Positions 35,563 through 47,220 of a stretch of 64,000 nucleotides of DNA are shown here, piece after piece. The notes below the pieces were generated by a model. It was not told the DNA's origin. It saw nothing but the letters and a program-made list of their open reading frames with translations, and did not search any database. A program made the translations under genes and the position numbers. The stretch is taken from positions 248,001 through 312,000 of the forward strand of contig JAOCPU010000002.1 of assembly GCA_035772785.1 (NCBI GenBank), read 5' to 3'. This DNA is from Phlebiopsis flavidoalba. Its lineage: Eukaryota; Basidiomycota; Agaricomycetes; Polyporales; Phanerochaetaceae. Every line of letters begins with the position of its first letter. The first letter of the stretch is position 1.

Positions 35563-36382
35563 ATTCTTGTGCGACATCGGGTCGGACAGCATCGGGGGCC
35601 CGTCAATCTGTTATCTTTTTTCTCTTTTGAGTTTGTTCATACCCGCATCATATACCCGTGTTTGGTGGAGAGAGCGCAGCAGCGTAGTGGTGGTAGCGGA
35701 CATTTTGCATAGATTGTGAGAGGCGAACGGTTGTTCGTAGGCCACGTACATATCCATAAGTTGGCGCATGCACATATCACACTTTCCGCGCTGTCTGATA
35801 TCGCAATACATATTACTCTCGGTCTCGTCGGTCGTGTGCAGCAACTGGGTGAAGCCGTTACCATCGTCCCGTGCTGTCAGCAAATCCACGACATCACTTC
35901 CGCTGTGCGAGGAGACAACTTGACAGCTCACACTGCTTACAGCTGAGATCCCACCGGAACCTTCGATAGATGGTACGTGTGTCAACATCAGTTCAACTGT
36001 ATTCCGATAGTGTCGGTAATCTAAAATGTCAAGTGCTACACAGAAAGCGCTAGTGGCAAATGTTGGTACAGGGATGAAAAAATCCAAGCAGGTTACAATA
36101 GAGAAAGAACATGATAGGAGTATCATAAGATATAGAGCGAAGGACGAAGTGTAGTATGTGAACAGCCAAGGGGGAGCGAAGGGGTATCGAGGACGCCCGA
36201 CGGCGCGCATCCCTTTTTACACGGGTATAAGCTAGGAGAAAATACACCAAGAGACCTCGGAAAAGACAGACGAGGGGTGAGACCACAGCACACGGACCGG
36301 ATAGAAAAAGGATAAATAGCGCACAGGTTTCGTCGTCGCGCACGCGGACGACGGACGGAAACGGAGAGGGGAGTCTCAGACT
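35563..36382. other. 3' intergenic, convergent genes
   Basis: Lies between the G-alpha gene and the stop of the aminopeptidase gene, which converge. A minus frame of 199 codons (36210-35611) covers it; its hydrophobic first part and lack of any known motif leave it unassigned. It may be chance or an unrecognised small membrane protein. Confidence 0.3.
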
Positions 36383-39300
36383 CTAACCCCAGTCAACAGA
36401 GAACCCGGGGGCGAGCGGCTTCGCGATCCCCCAATGTCGCGAGTGGCCTCGCGTTTGAGCCACGTCAGAGCGCGCTTGTCTTCGTGCAGGTACGGCTCGA
36501 GCACCTCGAGACAGCGGACGCGATTGTGGTCCTGACGGGTACACACGTGAGTGGAATGCCAATGATAAATTAGTGGTGAGCATACCTTGACCCACTGCTT
36601 TTCTTCCCGAGTCAGCATGTCCGCGACCATCATCTTGGTCTGGATTGGTACGCATGTGAGACGCTCGAAGCCCAGCCAAATGTGTCCATTGAACTCGTGT
36701 TTGGTCTATTAATACGGTCAGTAAGTGTTTCAGAAGCGCAATGAATGGACATCACGTTGACACGCTTGACGAACAAGGCGGACTCAATACGCATACCCCA
36801 AGAATCGGCCTTGTCTATTAAATGAAAAGTCAGTAATGTTTCCATGACCGGCATAACTGGACGCACAGAAGCCTGGTTCGTTGGTGATGACATGACCGGG
36901 TTTGAAGAGGCTCTTCACTAGAGAACCCATGGGGTCCTTCATGGACATTCAGGAAGGACCGAAGCCGTGTCCTGTGCCATGCTGGTAATGACAATCAGCT
37001 ATGTATACCACACAAATACATTCCCGGGCCACACTCACCATGTAGTTCATGCCGTCCCTCCAGAGAGCCTTGCGTGCCAACGGGCGTTGTCGAGCTGTTT
37101 TGCCCGACGTACCGTCAGGGAAGATGGCAGTGTCAATGGCGATCTACGAGTCGATGAGCTACATGCTGGCAACACAGGTCCCGGAATACTTACATGACCC
37201 TGCAAGACACAGTGTGAACGCCTCGCACTGGTCTGGGGTCGGGACGCCCAAAGTGCACCGTACGCGTGGTATCACACGTTCCGTCCTTGTACTGACCTCC
37301 CGAGTCGCTGCGCGCGGTTAGTAACGAAGCCTATTAATGTGGACGAGCTACTCACTTCAAGTATGGCGTGTCGCGCTCGATCATCACCTCGTCGTTCTTG
37401 TGCGGTACATAATGGGGAAGCGCCGCGTTCTTGCCCGTGCGGAGATATTCTCGTACGCAAGACCCATGTAGTTCTTGCCCATGCGACGGAACTCAGTGAG
37501 GCGCCACGCGGCCTCGTACTCGGTGATATCGTACCCCTGGCCCATCTTGTACTCGAGCCACGCGAGCCAGCGCACGAACGCGACCGCGTCGCGAACGTAC
37601 GCGGACTTGAGGCCCTCGATCTCGACTGGGGTCTTGACCGCCTTCCAGTCCTCGATGACTGAGCGCAGTACCGTATACCGGTATGACGTGAGCATGAGCG
37701 ATATCGCGTACGACGTCCGGGGTGTGATGATCACACGGCCTTCGCCCCACTCTTTGCGTCGCAGGAAGGCCCATACATCGTTGTAGTCCCGTCGCTCGAC
37801 GCTAATCGATTTCAGATACTCGTCTACGGAGTCGCTGACTTTAGCGCCCTCGATGAAGAGGATAGCCTTGTCAAGGGATACGAAGAGGTATGAGTGGAAG
37901 ACCGGGTTGAACGGGATGTCGTCCCCGCGAAGGTTAAGTAGCCAGGCTGTTGAACGCTGTGAGACTCTGGCTTCGAGAGGCGGGGTAGGCGAAACTTACC
38001 GATGCACGCAAGGTTGGATATCAAGGTTCCTGCCTGTTTCTGACTCTCCTTGACCGGCTCCTGCTTGTTCGAATAGCTTGGTACACTCGGTGGGCGCTCG
38101 CTGATCCACTCCCTCAACCTAGCCAACTTCTTGCCCGCCTCCGTGCCGGTATACTTCAACGGTTGAACGTATATCGGCTCCTTCGATCTCGGCGGCTTCT
38201 CTTTCCAGATGAGGTCGATGAGATTCTGAGGCGGGGTAGAACAGCTTGGAATCCTTGGCCTGTAGCTGAGAATTGAGCAGTATGGCTTTCTCGTGGGGTG
38301 GGGGAGCATGCGCGCATCGATACCAATGCGAGATTGGTTGGCGCGGGTCACAAGGAAGTCGATCCAGTCGGTGGGGCCCACCGACCGAGCCAACTTCCAC
38401 AATGTTCCAGTTGGCATCGACTTGGCGCCCAGCCTGGAGCCAGTATCGAGAATCCGTGGCTAAGTAGGCAGTCGTCCTTTGAGATGATGGCAACGCCAGC
38501 CGAGCCGGTGAAGCTGAAGATGAAAGTTAGACTGAAGACGGATAGCTACAGACCATGCATACCCAGATACCCATTCACGACGCTTGTCATTGACGGCAAC
38601 GTATTCCGATCCGTGGGCATCCTCGCTTGGGCACGACGCTGGACGAATTGTTAACGGGTTTCCATTTAAGAATGGTCATTCAAAAGACACTTACTAATAA
38701 TCGAGATTATCCTTCGCCATCAGCTCGCGCAGAGCATTCAGCCTATCGGTCGTGTCGTGTTGCTGGTACGTATCGACATCATTAATCTTCCGCTCGAGGG
38801 CCGACCCCACGAGTGTGTTGGATGAGCCCGTCGAATGGTACGTCGGTCGGCGATTAAGTTCGACCGCGCGCCCAGCAAAGTTTGGGCGCGGGGGTGATCT
38901 GTTCAGTAAACTTGCTGCGCCCCGACCCCGACCCCGGAGCCCTTGCTGGACGATGTCATGCGCGAGGCTCCGGAGAGCCGAGTGCTTGGCCGAGTCCTTC
39001 GTGCGCCGGCTCTGGCCGCTGCTGCCGGTGCCTTGTGTGTTGTTGGATCGCATCGTGTTGGAACGAGTGTGAAGGTTGCCACCTGCATTCGTGTACGACA
39101 GGGACATGGCGTCAGCTTGGTACTGCTGCATCTGCTGCTGCTGCTTCATCATTTGTAGGTGTGCCCGCTGCTCCGGATCGAGACCTTCCAAAGAGCCTTG
39201 TGAGCTCGACGATCCGTACGGCGATCTATACAGCGGAGGACCTCCGTCAGATTCGGTCATGTCCTGCATGTGGTCTCCTCCTCGTGCGAGCTGCATTTCC

Positions 39301-39743
39301 TTCTCCCTCTCCTGCTCTTTGTTCTTCTTTCCAAGACCCATTCCCCATCCATATCCCCACTTCTTCGATCCCCCTCCGTTACTAGACAATTCTTTCGACT
39401 TGACGGACTTGGCGTTGGTCGTGGTGTTTGCTCGCTTCAAGAGCGGCTTCACCTCACGCGCCTCGTTGTGGTACGACGGAACGGCACTGTAGGCTTCGCT
39501 GTCGGGTTGTCAAAGCTGAGCTTCTCGGCGTGCGAAGTGAGTGTCGCGGTCGGTGAGTAAGAGCCCGCTCGCTGCAAAGTCCGGAGTCGCTCGATACTGG
39601 ATCGCTGTGAGTTGAAATCCTCCGCTGCGTCGACATCGGAGTAGGTTAGCCGTCTCGGCTTCTTCTTCTTCGAGCCGAATGGCAGACACAGCGGCGGGGG
39701 CGGTGGAGGCGGGGGGCGGAGGCGGAGGGGGCGGGGGTGCCAT
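36383..39743 (-). CDS. Xaa-Pro aminopeptidase P with N-terminal extension
   Basis: Cytosolic M24B metallopeptidase that removes N-terminal residues before proline. The catalytic part starts near 38750: TTDRLNALRELMAKDNLDY, IVPSEDAHGSEYVAVNDKRR, then NLIDLIWKEKPPRSKEPIYV, RDYNDVWAFLRRKEWGEGRV, RDAVAFVRWLAWLEYKMGQG, GKNYMGLAYENIS, DSGGQYKDGTCDTTRTVHFG (two metal Asp), HGTGHGFG (metal His), LNVHEGPHGFSS, HVITNEPGF (Glu), WGMRIESALFVKRV (Glu), WLGFERLTCVPIQTKM; stop at 36383-36385 after GFSVDWG. All metal ligands are visible. Upstream, one continuous frame (39452-38694) carries about 230 low-complexity residues (Gln-, Ser-, Gly- and Arg-rich) into the peptidase, and further exon pieces reach a poly-Pro start MAPPPPPPPPP at 39743. 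The added ~330 residues are absent from typical ~615-residue enzymes. Frame changes are frequent in the peptidase half. Confidence 0.88.
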
Positions 39744-42700
39744 GGCTAGGAGATGTAGCCGGGGGAAGGTGGGGTGTCGCAAAGATGAAGTCAGCGCGAG
39801 GGGGACGCTGCTGGTGCGAAGATAGGGCACTTGCACACGAGGCCTCGCCAGCCCTTGGAAGCCCAAGCGTGAGTGTCGCCGGCCAGAATTTTCTCGGGCG
39901 ACCGCCACGTTTCGGGCAAGTCTATGGGGACGGCCCTGCCCTAAATCGCCAGACGCTCGCTGATCCGGGAGCAGTCGCGGTCACAGTCACGGTGTTGCCT
40001 CGAGTCTGCCGTCGGCCGGTGCTCTGAATCCTCGAGGGCAAGCAGAGTTGGCAGGTGGTGGTGACGAGGCGGATCTGGGGTGGCAGTCTGGGGCAAGTCT
40101 TTCTCCAACGAGGGGATCGATCCACGGCGTTACACCGGTACGCGCGGCGACTGGCTCCTTATAGCGACCCAGGGGTCTGACGCGGGAAACGGATTTCTGG
40201 GAAAGGCGCCGCAGCTATTCACCTGAGCTTGCAATGTCGCCGGAACTGCATCAGGTGCTTCTCAAGCAGTACCACATTGTCCGCCTCCAAAGGAAAAGAT
40301 ATGGTTAGAACAAAGGCCTCAAAGACTCGCCCTAGTGGAGTGCTTACTGCGACATAGGAGTCATCGATGTGGACTTGGAACAGCAGAAATCCGAAATTAA
40401 TGAACGTCTGAACAGCTCACAGTCAGTACAGATCCCCGCAAGAACACCCACGATGGATGCATTCTAGCGCCCACTTACGATAACCTTCGAAACTACTCAA
40501 GGGTCCGTACCCACTAGGTGTAGTCCGACGCAAGGGGATGACGCGTAACGTTCACGGTGGCTCCCATAGCATCCAAGGAATCACCGTCCATGGAGCCGCA
40601 CTCGCATCTTCGCGCGTTGGCCGCAGAGTCTAGACTTTGACGACACTGCGCCAGAGCCACCGCGAGACTGCCTCCGGCAGACAGTCCGCCTCATCGATAC
40701 GATGTCCGGCATGAGAGCTATCCCTTCCGGACCCTGGCCGGTTCGCATTGAACATTGCCCTGCACGAGCAGGGAGAGGGTACCTTCGTCTATAGGAAGCC
40801 TGCACACAAAGCCGGCCATGGGGGGCCGATAGACAGGGCGCAGCGTGTCGCCGAACGGTCCCTGGCGAACCGCGAGCCGGGACGCTGCGAGCAGCCAGGA
40901 AGGCCAATGTGCGCGCGCATGGGAGCCTAGGACTAGCTTCGCGCCGAGTGTGACGGCGATGGGAGGCCATCCGCAGGGGTCCTTCGGCCGGAAGATGCGA
41001 CAGCAGATGGGACGCAGTGTGAGAGGTACCTGGCCATTCGCACCGTGCTGAAGCGTGCTGGCAGAGAGTGGCAACCGCAATATGTGTTGCTGAGAGCCTG
41101 TGCAGCCTCTCATGGACATACTGCCAAGAGCCACACGGACGCATTGGCCAGAGCATTTCGTAGCTCAAAGGGCTGCGCGCGCGTGGACGCGAGCAAAAAC
41201 GCGCTAAACACGATGTCGACGCGACCTTGGCCGGGCTGTACCGCTCCGCTGGCGCAGCGTGCCAGGTCAGGCGATATACCATCCGGGCGACACTATCAGA
41301 GGTTTGGATTGGACTACGTTCGGATGGTGCGCTGTACGACCAACAATAGGCATAATGGGCTCGGAGTGCGGCCGCGCGTGCCTGCTTCTTTTAATGCCAC
41401 AAAGTTTCATCAAAGCGACTGGTGCACGTGAGGGTCGGTGTGAGAGGTCTAGGGGTGGAAAGAGACCGGTTTGACGAGTAAACCCGCGGGCACAGGTTTG
41501 ACGGAAATTACGAGGCCGACTTTCGAGATGGAGGTATTTTCTCTCGCTTTCAGTCAAGTGAGTTGAAGAGGAGCGGCAAGATAGCGCAATGAGATTATCG
41601 TTATCATCTGAGTGTACCTTCCACGCGAAATGAAAGTCAATACAATCAGGCGATTGGAGCTGTGGACACCTACTACGTAGTAGCATGTCGTGAACACTGA
41701 TACTCGCTTTATTGCGTCATGGTGTCCTGATTTGTTGGCAGGTAGGAAGCGAAATGAGTGAGTCTGTTCAAGTTATGAGCTATGTCACAGATCGTCGAGG
41801 TAACGGTGGGACCACTGGGCATCGTAACGTCAGAGTTGAGGCTATGACAGCATGGTGATCCTTGGTGCACTCCACGAGGAGATCAAGCTGAGCACTGACG
41901 GGTGGATCATTGAGGGTCTAGAGGTGCCGGACTCGAAGTGCATAGACTTAGTCGGAAGAACCGCACGGAAAATAGATCACCGTTTCAAGTCGTTGTGTGG
42001 CCAGCCCGGATATGCCAGATGTGGTATACTGACCGACTGAATAAGCAGAAAGTCAGAAGCTTGTGGTTGAAGCGACGGACTTATTTCTCATGTGAGGCTG
42101 ACTTGAGATTGACACCTCGACTGCGGAGCCTCGGTGCCCTAGAATGAAGCGCATATAGTCACTTAAATCTGACCTCTGAGTAGCTAGATAGATCCGAGAG
42201 TATGGAATAGCCTGACCTGTTTTAGACCGCATGGTTTCAACGGGTTCGTAGATGATCGAGGGCAGGGATAGGTGAGCGAAGCGGTCGTGTGCCGCACTTT
42301 TCGCAGCCCGGCTTTTGGCTGTGAAGTTGACAGCTTCAATGATCTCCTATAGCACCTGCAGGCAATGAGAATAGGTAAGCCAATGGGGCATATTTAGCAT
42401 TAATTTCCGAGAGAAGGTCCACGTACTCATCCTATTCTGCATATATGCACTCCGTGGTTGGACGGAATCACTTATTCTTCCGTTAACCGCGGAAAGGCGA
42501 GAATTTGAGTAGGCCACTTTGCAAGCAAAGCAAACTGCATGGTGGTTCGCACATAGATACGTGGCAATTGTGAAACGACACTTTGCAGCAGCGATATTAG
42601 GTTCCGGACTAGTACGTCATCTGTATTTTGCCGCAGCGCTGTGGAAATGAACGAAGAGTAAGATAAAAGTTGTCTCGCGTATCAGATCGTTAGTCTGACC

Positions 42701-43607
42701 TCTAACAGCTGTTTTCACCAAGTAATAATATGCATAGGAAAGCCGTGGGTCAAAACCGAGTTAAAGGACATTATTCAAGCTGTAGTAGCCCCAACGACTG
42801 TCAAGCGTTGTGCCACGACGTTTAAGTTGTGGATTGGTGTGGGTTATGAAAAAATTGGGAATCTTCTGAGGGTTTCGTAGGCAAAATATAGGAGACAAAG
42901 CTTGGTAATAGATGTCGGGCTTCGAGCCAGGGTAGAGAGGGAGTGGCGGAAGTTAGGAGTGGGTGGGACCTCGTGCACTTTGGAAATCAACGCCACAGAG
43001 ATGGTACCCCGAATACCTCTGACCGCTCGAGCGCTCCTACGGAAGAGGCATATCTAGACAGGTCCCTGCTTTGTGAGATGTATACAGTCACTCTTTCACG
43101 GCACTGAGAGAAATGTGCGGCGATCAAATTCATGATGTTAGAGTCCGGATGATTTTCAGAACATCTATTAGGGACCAATCGTAGTATTGCTAGCCGACAC
43201 CCGCCCCACTACGCTTGATTTTGACACAGTCCTGAGTGTGAGACTATTCAGTCCACCTTCTGCAACACGAGTGGGCCCTAATGCTCACATCGGGTTGGTG
43301 GAGAAGCGGTATTCCCATATTACCCAACGGAATGGCGGGTGGCAATCCCCACTGTGCGCCCAGTGTTTGTCTTACTCTGACCACGCCACACCCTATAGAG
43401 CAATTAACTTCCTTTTCTATTACGAACACCATACGTCCAGAGTTCTTTGAAAAATAAAGAGAAAAATAAAGGTCTGTTCGAGTACTCTATCAATAAAAGA
43501 TCCGCAACCCGCACACACGAGCGCCACAAGCCAAATAAAAACCGAGCAACGAGCGACACAAGCACGGCACAGATAAACAACACAACGAGTGGAAAATATG
43601 AAGGTTT
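39744..43607. other. gene-poor region with GC-rich island
   Basis: About 3.9 kb without an identifiable gene. At 40581-41431 a GC-rich island holds overlapping open frames on both strands (minus 233 and 138 codons, plus 128 codons); none resembles a known family, and overlapping frames are expected from the composition. The rest (41700-43600) is AT-richer with only short frames. The first few hundred bases likely hold the promoter of the aminopeptidase gene. Confidence 0.4.
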
Positions 43608-46216
43608 CTACAGAATCGAGATGAGGCGCCGCCAAGCGTGTGCGCGGCCGTCAAGAATCGGGAGGAGATGGGACGAGGGGGCGTCCACGCGCGCGCGCCT
43701 GGTCCGCCCGTGGGCAGGGAGGCCTAGCGTACCCACCCGCCGACCTCGGCGCGAGACGAAGTGCCAGATGTACTCAGACCAGCCCTCGAGGACGCCTGAG
43801 CCACTGATGAGGTGAAGACAGTCGCCGCCGGCATGCTGTTAAAGAGTTTAGTAGTGTGTGCTGAGAAGAGGCGGGGGTACGTACTGCGTCGGGGCGTAGA
43901 AGCGCGGGGCGGTCGACGGCGAGGTAGTGAATGTCTGGGAATTCTTTTGACGCGAGTGTGGACTGCAAAATATGGTGAGCATGATATAGATCATAGGGGG
44001 TAGAACATACCTGGAACTCCTGGTTGAACAGCTTAATCTCTGCCCAGTTATATGGCAGCTTCATATTCGCCTGCTCATACGTGCTCCATGGGTGCATGAT
44101 ATAATGACACCCATCATGGCCGGGCAAATAGGACCTAACCACGACCTGCCTCCTTCTCCCCCCACGCGTAACCGCGCCTCCGCCCGCACTGCGCTCAGCA
44201 CTATGCTCCGCCGCAGTCATCCACCCCTGGACCATGCGCGCCCACACCTTGGCCGCGTCCTCGAAGAACGCGAGCACGCGGTCGATGCCCTCGCCCGGCG
44301 CGCTCTCGTTGCGCAGGCCGCGGAACGTGCCCGTCGTCCCAGTGTCCCGCGGTGCTCACGACCATCGTGCCGTAGTTCGCCTCTGGCAGCGGCGCGGGTG
44401 AAGAGCGAGAGGTACTCCGAGGGCGCGAACTCCCACACTTGATCGCCGCCGAGCAGGTTGAAGCCCTCTTGACCGGCGTGGTGTGGTTGTGTTGCTTGGT
44501 AGAGCTCTTGGAGCTGTTCTTCGGTGAGGAGGAGGTCGACGCGGCGGAAGGTGACGAGAGGTGTGATTGAGACGTTGAAGCCCTCGGGGAAGTTGAGGGT
44601 TTCGACAAGGGGAGACTTGGGGTTCAGGTAAAGGTTTTGTGGCCAGGCCCGATCCCAGTAGGGGTTGAGAGTGTAATTTGGCGTTGCGATAACGTGTGGG
44701 TAGAGCAAACATGACATTGAGAAGAAGTGGTTTTCTGTTACGGAGTCTGCGAATAGAACATTGATTAAGCGTTAAATGTCGGGAGGTTTAACGAGTTATC
44801 AATCGAAAAAGAAGTTTGATCAAGTAAATTCGGAGAGTTTGTCCACTTGGTGATTTCGTCGAGCCAGACTCAGTCCAGTTCATCAAAGTATTGCCATTTA
44901 CGCTGACGCGGCGAAAATGACGAGCGCAAACGTGCATCATCACTCGGCTTCCAGACGGTGTTGATAGGGCATATGGGAGAGTGAGGTAAGGTGAGAATGG
45001 GGGACAACCGCTATATGTCGCGCGCATCGCTAGGCTGTTCAAGGGTGCCGATGGGAGTGGAGTTGTCGCCAGGCAAGGATCTGCGCCTCGCAGGCAGAAG
45101 CAGATGTAGCCTCTATAAGGATGATTGACTCTGGTCCTTCGGAGCGCCGACGACGCACACACATTCAACCCTCGGATGTGTCGCCGTGCGTACGGAGGCG
45201 TACGGTCGGGGAGACGCGACAGTCTGCGTAGCGGCTAAGGGGATAGCTCTGCCTCCCAGATGAACAAAGTCGGTAACAGGCTAAGACATCAGCGGGTGCA
45301 GAGCACGACATGGTGGACATCTTCGAGGGCTTGATTGGGCGACAGCATCCGGAATGCTGCTTGTCCATCTTGCGTCTGACTGGATGCCGGGGGTTAACAA
45401 GTTCCCAGAAAGGGTGCAGGCTGTGCACAGTGGAAATGAAGAGCCCTGGGAAGTGTACGAGAGAGCGAAGAAGTATTGCCTGGTCCGTAGATGGCACGGC
45501 TGCCGGGGTCCTGAATGGAGAATCCGCTCTGTCGCTCGGGTCACCGACTTGGAAGTGTGTGACGGCAGGGCAGTAGCAAGACAGTAGCAGCGCAGTTGGA
45601 TGTGAGAGAGGTTTTGAGATTTGATTGTGTGTGGCCCTAGCTGTATCCGTGTTGGGTCGGGCGAAGTGTCGTAGGCGGTAGGCGAAGTGTCGTAGGCGGT
45701 AGACGAAGCGACGGAGGGCGAAGAAATGTAAAAAGTGACGAGAATCTCACTCACCTCCGTAATTAAAAGCCGACCCGCCCTGTTCAACAGAGGTCCTGCA
45801 CAAACGCCTCACGGTCAAACTGTCTCCAGATTGCAGCTCGACGGGGGGGTGGTCCAGCGGTACGCCGCGACCTCGGGGAAGCGGTCCCACTGGTCCTCGT
45901 CCGCGCCGAGGTGCCATTTTGTACTCGCGGTCACTCGCGCAGGGCACCTTCAAAGCCGTCGAATTCGAGCACGTCCGCAGACGCTCGAGACATTGTGCTT
46001 GCTTGTTCGTGGCGGCGCGCGCCGGGTCCACTGGCCGCGTGCCCACTGTGCTCCGCCGTGCACTGACATGCGCTGCCGGGACGCGAAGAGATCCGCGACG
46101 GACGACCGCAGGGATGCTGATGACGGATGGGTAGTGTAGAGAGTGAGAAGGAAGGTGAAGAAGCCGCCGAGGAGGATGAGCTTCGTGGTGAGGCTCGAGA
46201 AGGAAAGCCTCGGCAT
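43608..46216 (-). CDS. membrane-anchored PC-esterase/SGNH-like protein
   Basis: Related to PC-Esterase (TBL/CAS1-like) acyl-esterases or acyltransferases of the secretory pathway; substrate unknown. Start 46216: MPRLSFSSLTTKLILLGGFF with a single N-terminal membrane segment (LILLGGFFTFLLTLY), so a type II anchor. Then KWHLGADEDQWDRFPEVAAY, and after splicing 44747-45754 the block-I motif GDSVTENHFFS (catalytic Ser). Next: CLLYPHVIATPNYTLNPYWD, LYLNPKSPLVETLNFPEGFN, LVTFRRVDLLLTEEQLQELY, EYLSLF, VVSTAGHW, VVVRSYLPGHDGCHYIMHPW, TLASKEFPDIHYLAVDRPAL. Splicing 43836-43884 (49 nt) joins RPDA to HAGGDCLHLISGSGVLEGWS, giving the D-x2-H catalytic pair. The stop is at 43608-43610. Frame changes lie at several places (for example near 44380 and 45930). 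Confidence 0.82.
44747..45754 (-). other. 1,008-nt intron in esterase gene
   Basis: On the minus strand a donor GTGAGT at 45754 and an acceptor CGCAG at 44747 join GGA G to AC TCC, restoring NYG-DSVTENHFF exactly. Other introns of this gene and of the window are 46-61 nt, so this one is about 20 times longer. It contains a 21-bp tandem repeat next to the donor and open frames on both strands (up to 168 codons) that I do not recognise. It may have received an insertion. Confidence 0.65.
45660..45720 (+). repeat. 21-bp tandem repeat
   Basis: Two identical 21-bp units at 45660-45680 and 45681-45701 (ggcgaagtgtcgtaggcggt plus a) and a degenerate third copy to about 45720. They lie inside the long first intron of the esterase gene, about 35 nt from the donor site. 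On the minus strand they read as a TAYDTSP heptapeptide repeat. Confidence 0.9.
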
Positions 46217-47220
46217 CGCGGGGATACGGTGTCGGAAAAGGCTGCTAAAAGTCGCGGACTTAGCAAACCAGGGGGAAGGTGGGGGAGATGGTGGTGGTAA
46301 GAGCGCAAGGGCGCATAGCATGCGCTGCTGGCAGCGAGAGCCCGCGAGCACATCTGTGGTCATGGAGCCTAGATTCCTCCAGGAACTCGAGCTGCTTATG
46401 GAAAGGCGCCCGAAGGTGCAATTACAGGGACGCGCTTCTCTCTGCTTTCCCACGATCAGTAAGACGTCACAAACGGCGCGGCGCCCTCTTTAACCAGGCG
46501 ACGTTCCCACGCCTTATTTCCTCGAGACCGTGGCGTTCAACTCCTCCTTGAGCTCTGCCGTCGGCAGCCTCAGCTCTGCGCTCATGCCTGCTGCGCCCGC
46601 GGTGGCATACGCCAAAACGTTCCTATTTTACACAAAAGCGCACGACAAAAACCAGCAAAAAAAGGCGTGTGCATATAAAATGACCCTCGATCAACCCGCA
46701 TATGTTGGCGAAGTTTTCCATGTGGAGCGTACCGTGCAACCGACGACCTTCGCGCCAGTTTCGACCGAACCCCCAGGGTCTCACCCTCATCCTGCTGACT
46801 GCTGTCGGCTTCACGAGGCTACATGCCCTCGCCGCCCACTGTCAAACTCACAGGCAGCGAGCAGCTCCAACTTCGATCTGCCTAACACAGCCGAAATAAA
46901 CGACGCGCGTTTGCAATGACTCGGGGCATTGACATAGGAGGCCTCTCTTGGGCCTCTCAGGCACGTCAGACGAGGTCAGACGGGCACAAACGTGCCCACA
47001 AAAGTGGCAGATGGGCTTTTGCCACAACCCCCGCAAAAAGATCCCTGCATCACGAGGCAGGCACCGCACTCGCGTTCAACTGTTGCATACGACTAGGCTC
47101 GTGCGGCGGTACATACATGGCATCATATTGAGCATAATTGAGATAAAGCACTAGATGAACTAGATGGAAGCACAGATCGTTCACTCCTCGAACACTTCTG
47201 CCATGGAGAAGAAATGGCCT
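46217..47220. other. intergenic, upstream of esterase gene
   Basis: Contains the 5' region of the esterase gene (minus) and the 3' region of the Arg-rich protein gene (minus). A plus-strand frame (46530-46919) shows no known motif. Nothing else recognised. Confidence 0.4.
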
